From NCBI RefSeq assembly GCF_007655485.1, contig NZ_VJXQ01000001.1, forward strand, positions 395,468 through 459,467: a stretch of DNA of 64,000 nt. The letters run 5' to 3'. Source of the DNA: Halobellus captivus (GTDB lineage Archaea; Halobacteriota; Halobacteria; Halobacteriales; Haloferacaceae). Positions 61,370 to 64,000 of the stretch are shown piece by piece (the stretch's first letter is position 1; every line of letters begins with the position of its first letter). The translations under genes were made by a program, and so were the position numbers. The notes under the pieces are model-generated. The model worked only from the letters and a program-made list of their open reading frames with translations, made no database searches and was not told the DNA's origin.

Positions 61370-63118
61370 TCACTCCTCGAACCACTGGGCGTCCGAGAGC
61401 GTTCGCTGTACCGCCTCCTCGCCGACGGCGAACGCCAGCGCCTCGAATCCGCGGCGCTCGGCGCGGTCGCGGGCGTTCGCGACGAGTCGGGAAACGATGA
61501 ACTCGGGCGTGGACTTGCCGACGGTGCCGAACCGCGGCTGGTAGTCGACCTGCAGCGCAAGCTCTTCGGTGAGTCCCTCCGCGAAGATGCCGTCGATCCG
61601 CGCCTCCTCGGGGAGCGGACTGAGGTCGTCGGCCAAGTGAGTCACGTACACGCCGAGCGCGTCGCGGTCGACGGTCAGATCGACGAGGCCGTTCAACAGG
61701 TCGGCGGCGCGTCCGGGCTCGGTGATCGCCTCGAACTCGTCGACGAGCATGAGCGTTCTGTCACCAGTCGACAGCGGCGGCACGATCGACTTCAACGTGG
61801 ACTCAAGGACGCCAGCGTTGAAACTGGCGTGTCGCCGGTGGAAAACCACCGTATCGAACTGTCCGACGTCCGCTCGTTCGGCCGGGACTGGCAGTCCCAT
61901 CGACGCCAGCAGGACGACCTGCGCGAGCGTCTCCAAGAGCGTCGTCTTCCCGCCGGAGTTCGCGCCGGTGAGCACGGCGACCCGATCGCCGGACGGGGGA
62001 CTCGGATCCCCGCCGACGTCGTGCGTTCCGACGGCGTACGTCACCGGCTGGACGTCCCCAGACAGCGTGAGGTTCCGCGCTTCCGCCACCGCGAGGCCGT
62101 CGTCGACGAGCCGCGGCCGTTCGAGGTCGTATGCGACGGCGAAACGGCCCAGCGAGAGCTCGAAGGCGATCTCCGAGACGGCGTCGATCGCGACGTCGAC
62201 GTCTTCGCGCGCGGACTCGACCGATTCCCGTAGCTCGGCCGCGACGGTCGTCTCGCGTTCCTCGACCGCCGCGTCGAATTCCGAGAGCAGCCCGCGCAGC
62301 GACGTCGACACGAAGTCCGCTTCGTCGTGCGCGTCGTCGGCGACGGTGGATTCGACGCGCCCGCGACGGACGTCTGCCTCGCTCGCGACGTACTCGACGA
62401 ACGCCGAGCGGAACTCCTCGAAGCTCCGGACGCCGCGCTCGCGGACGGACTCGAGCACGTCCAGCGCGCCCGATTCCATCTCGGCGACCGCATCGCGGCG
62501 CTCGCGCAGTCGATCGAGTTCGTCGTCGGTCCCGGGAGCGACCGTGCCGTCCTCCCTGACGGTCCCGAGCGCGCTGGCGGCGCGTCGGAGCGCGTCGTCG
62601 TCGAGCGCGTCGAGCGCCTCGAACGTCCCGCCGCGGAGGCCGACCGCCCGGAGCGACAGCGCCGTTTCGACGGCGGCGCGGTCGCTACCGTCGGCCTCGT
62701 CGTACGCCTCGAAGGCAGAGCGGACGGCATCGCGTTCGTCGTCAGCCAGTCCCGCCCACGCGTCGCGAGCGGCGAGCACCCGGTCGAGTCGCGCCTCGCG
62801 CTCGTCGAGCGCAGTGAGCGGCGTCAACACCCGAATCCGATCGGCAGCGTGCGCCGTGAGCGCGCGTTCGCTCGCCAGCGCGAGCAACTCGTCGTAGACG
62901 TCGCGGGTGTCGCGGGTTCCGAGCGTGTCGATTCCCGCCGCGCCGTTCGCCCGCCGAAGGATTCGAACGGCCCGTCCGCGGGGAATCCCGGCGTCAGCCA
63001 GCGCCCGAATATCGGCGCTCTCGATAGCCTCGATCGCGCGCTCGACGCCGAGTCGCTCCCGGAGCGTGTCGCTCGTCTTCGGGCCGACCCCCCAGTAATC
63101 CTCCAGTCGCATACGCAT
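61370..63118 (-). CDS. Archaeal MutS-family ATPase with N-terminal HhH
   Basis: 582 aa. N-terminal helix-hairpin-helix-like repeats (YWGVGPKTSDTLRERLG; ALADAGIPRGRAVRILRR), a long helical lever with coiled coils (about 75-345), and a MutS ATPase: Walker A LTGANSGGKTTLLE, Walker B LMLVDEFEAIT and GVYVTHLADDL. It lacks the mismatch-recognition domain I and Smr nuclease, so it fits the archaeal MutS5/MutS2-like group proposed to act on branched DNA. ATG 63118 (63112 also possible). Confidence 0.8.
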   Translation of the reverse strand: MRMRLEDYWGVGPKTSDTLRERLGVERAIEAIESADIRALADAGIPRGRAVRILRRANGAAGIDTLGTRDTRDVYDELLALASERALTAHAADRIRVLTPLTALDEREARLDRVLAARDAWAGLADDERDAVRSAFEAYDEADGSDRAAVETALSLRAVGLRGGTFEALDALDDDALRRAASALGTVREDGTVAPGTDDELDRLRERRDAVAEMESGALDVLESVRERGVRSFEEFRSAFVEYVASEADVRRGRVESTVADDAHDEADFVSTSLRGLLSEFDAAVEERETTVAAELRESVESAREDVDVAIDAVSEIAFELSLGRFAVAYDLERPRLVDDGLAVAEARNLTLSGDVQPVTYAVGTHDVGGDPSPPSGDRVAVLTGANSGGKTTLLETLAQVVLLASMGLPVPAERADVGQFDTVVFHRRHASFNAGVLESTLKSIVPPLSTGDRTLMLVDEFEAITEPGRAADLLNGLVDLTVDRDALGVYVTHLADDLSPLPEEARIDGIFAEGLTEELALQVDYQPRFGTVGKSTPEFIVSRLVANARDRAERRGFEALAFAVGEEAVQRTLSDAQWFEE

Positions 63119-63146
63119 CGATGCGGCGGAGCCGCCTTGTAGGTTG

Positions 63147-63218
63147 GCGATCGGCCGGACGCTAATTACGGCGACCGACCGGACGCTAATTACGGCGACC
63201 GACCGGACGCTAACTACG
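63147..63218. repeat. 24-bp tandem repeat, 3 copies, upstream of the MutS-family gene
   Basis: Units 63147-63170, 63171-63194 and 63195-63218 share GACCGGACGCTAATTACG-type sequence. They fill the promoter region of the minus-strand gene starting at 63118. Confidence 0.93.
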
Positions 63219-63381
63219 GTGTTCGGTCGGACCTCGATTGCGAAGACGGTGACCCGATACGTCTGCTTCGCACGGTGTGCCCGGTCGATTTCGCTTCGCT
63301 GTCGGTGTAGGGGGTCGTGCCCGGAGCGGAGCCTGAGCGTCGGCGCCGCGTGTGACGTCTGGAGGTGTCGCGACGGGGAGG

Positions 63382-63546
63382 CTACAGCGACGAAACCCGC
63401 CGCGAGCGGGCATCGCGGACCGCAGCGCCTTCGCGGATCATATCCTCGCAGTGCGGACAGACTCGTGCGTTCTCGACTCCTTCCGGGGCGAACACTCGAA
63501 CGTAGTCACGGGAGACGAACGAGCCGCAGTTTTGACACTCAGGCAC
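63382..63546 (-). CDS. DUF7563-type small zinc-finger protein
   Basis: 54 aa. MPECQNCGSFV...RVFAPEGVENARVCPHCEDMIREG: two CxxC knuckles for one zinc. Ends with a basic tail (VRDARSRRVSSL). The start is GTG 63546, a conserved start position for this haloarchaeal family as I recall. Too short for usual ORF calls. Function unknown; regulatory nucleic-acid or protein binding is a guess. Confidence 0.8.
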   Translation of the reverse strand: MPECQNCGSFVSRDYVRVFAPEGVENARVCPHCEDMIREGAAVRDARSRRVSSL

Positions 63547-63712
63547 GAGTCTCCACCCCGGCGACGGTTCCTTCGTTCATAGCCAGCCGTCTCGAGCATC
63601 GCCGACGGCCTAACACGATGGCCTACGTCGTTAGGGTCGACCCAACGAAGACCGCACATCGGACCGAGGGGCAACTATTTGTCGGTGGACTCGTTCCCTC
63701 TCGGTACCACGA

Positions 63713-64000
63713 ATGCCTGCCGACGGAGCGCCCGACGACGCAGTGGCGGATCTCGATTCGACGGCACCGGCCGACAGGCCCGTTGTTCTCGTCGTCGACG
63801 ACGACAGGGACCTCGCAGACACCTGCGAGTACTGGCTGCGCGAGGATTTCGCGGTGCGAATCGCCTACGGTGGCGAGGAGGCGCTCGACCTGATCGACGA
63901 CGAGGTCGACGTCGTCCTCCTTGACCGCCGGATGCCGGATCTCTCCGGGGACGAGGTTCTCGCGGAGATCGACGAGCGGGGGTTCGAGTGCCGCATCGCG
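63713..64000 (+). CDS. HalX-family response regulator (third), cut by window end
   Basis: 96 codons visible. The receiver domain has D29/D30 (VVDDDRD), D71 (LLDRRMPD) and the SGDEVL segment shared with the other two HalX regulators; the C-terminal HalX domain lies outside the window. It has a ~22-residue polar N-terminal extension absent from the other two. ATG 63713. Confidence 0.9.
   Translation, partial: MPADGAPDDAVADLDSTAPADRPVVLVVDDDRDLADTCEYWLREDFAVRIAYGGEEALDLIDDEVDVVLLDRRMPDLSGDEVLAEIDERGFECRIA

Noticed and set aside
63540-63580. 13-codon ORF just upstream of DUF7563
   Set aside because: Overlaps the DUF7563 GTG, but no TATA at suitable spacing; could be chance.

Overview
The window is a chromosomal segment from a haloarchaeon (class Halobacteria). 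The proteins are very acidic, GC content is high, and most strong promoters are TATA boxes 25-30 nt ahead of a start codon, as expected for leaderless transcripts. Lineage-restricted families confirm this: HalX response regulators, CheF, HJAMM-type desampylase, the HVO_2922 family, DUF5794/DUF5795, DUF7503/DUF7504/DUF7563 and an intron-bearing tRNA-Trp. The genus cannot be fixed from sequence alone. XacD and bactofilin-like proteins fit a Haloferacales-type organism, but that is inference.

Layout. 0-16 kb holds an Agl23-type membrane protein, a universal stress protein, a 2Fe-2S ferredoxin, a ferritin-like protein, a sugar-acid dehydratase (XacD-like), a metallo-hydrolase, a cold-shock protein, the first HalX regulator, a creatininase-family amidohydrolase, a secreted bactofilin-like protein, an aldo/keto reductase, an MFS carrier, Tat-exported lipoproteins (DyP-like and DsbA-like) and a DUF54 RNA-binding protein. 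16.4-16.6 kb contains an unassigned, highly structured, TATA-driven minus-strand locus that I propose as a small RNA. 16.7-19.1 kb is thioredoxin-like, EamA-like and MFS. 19.1-26.6 kb is a six-gene, tightly coupled MoxR / DUF58 / BatA-vWA operon. 26.7-28.4 kb is an Lrp regulator fused by overlap to an aminotransferase.

28.4-32.5 kb is the most unusual block: a DUF7504 protein, a 749-aa CHAT (caspase-like) protease homologue with a visible His/Cys dyad, a 47-aa hydrophobic DUF7503 protein ending base-to-base with it, and a HalX regulator, with an AT-rich island between the last two. guaB follows. 34.2-36.2 kb has a long leader and the DUF5794/DUF5795 pair. tRNA-Trp at 36.2 kb carries an intron whose two antisense elements pair exactly around C34 and U39. 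Its 3' tail plus about 110 downstream bases reappears, degraded, 3.2 kb later, bracketing an SDR, a zinc-free MDR-type oxidoreductase and a small membrane protein. This looks like the footprint of an old tRNA-directed insertion.

40-49.5 kb is signalling and redox: two membrane histidine kinases (one with an extra C-terminal membrane module), small HTH and DsrE proteins, a DUF3179 lipoprotein pair, an AhpD-like protein, a JAMM protease, an HxlR regulator with a candidate operator, and a flavin disulfide reductase. 49.9-52.8 kb has tRNA-Glu(CTC), a proteasome alpha subunit, DHFR and thymidylate synthase. 54.4-60.7 kb is the taxis signalling core (cheW divergent from cheB-cheA-cheR-cheF). 61.4-64 kb ends with a MutS-family ATPase, a tiny DUF7563 zinc finger and a third HalX regulator cut by the window edge.

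A feature cutting across the window is at least ten short tandem repeats (14-39 bp units, 2-4 copies) lying between genes. In three cases (metallo-hydrolase, guaB, hxlR) the repeat includes the last codons and stop of the adjacent gene. Another recurrent feature is short leaderless upstream ORFs (before cheB, the JAMM gene and DUF5794).
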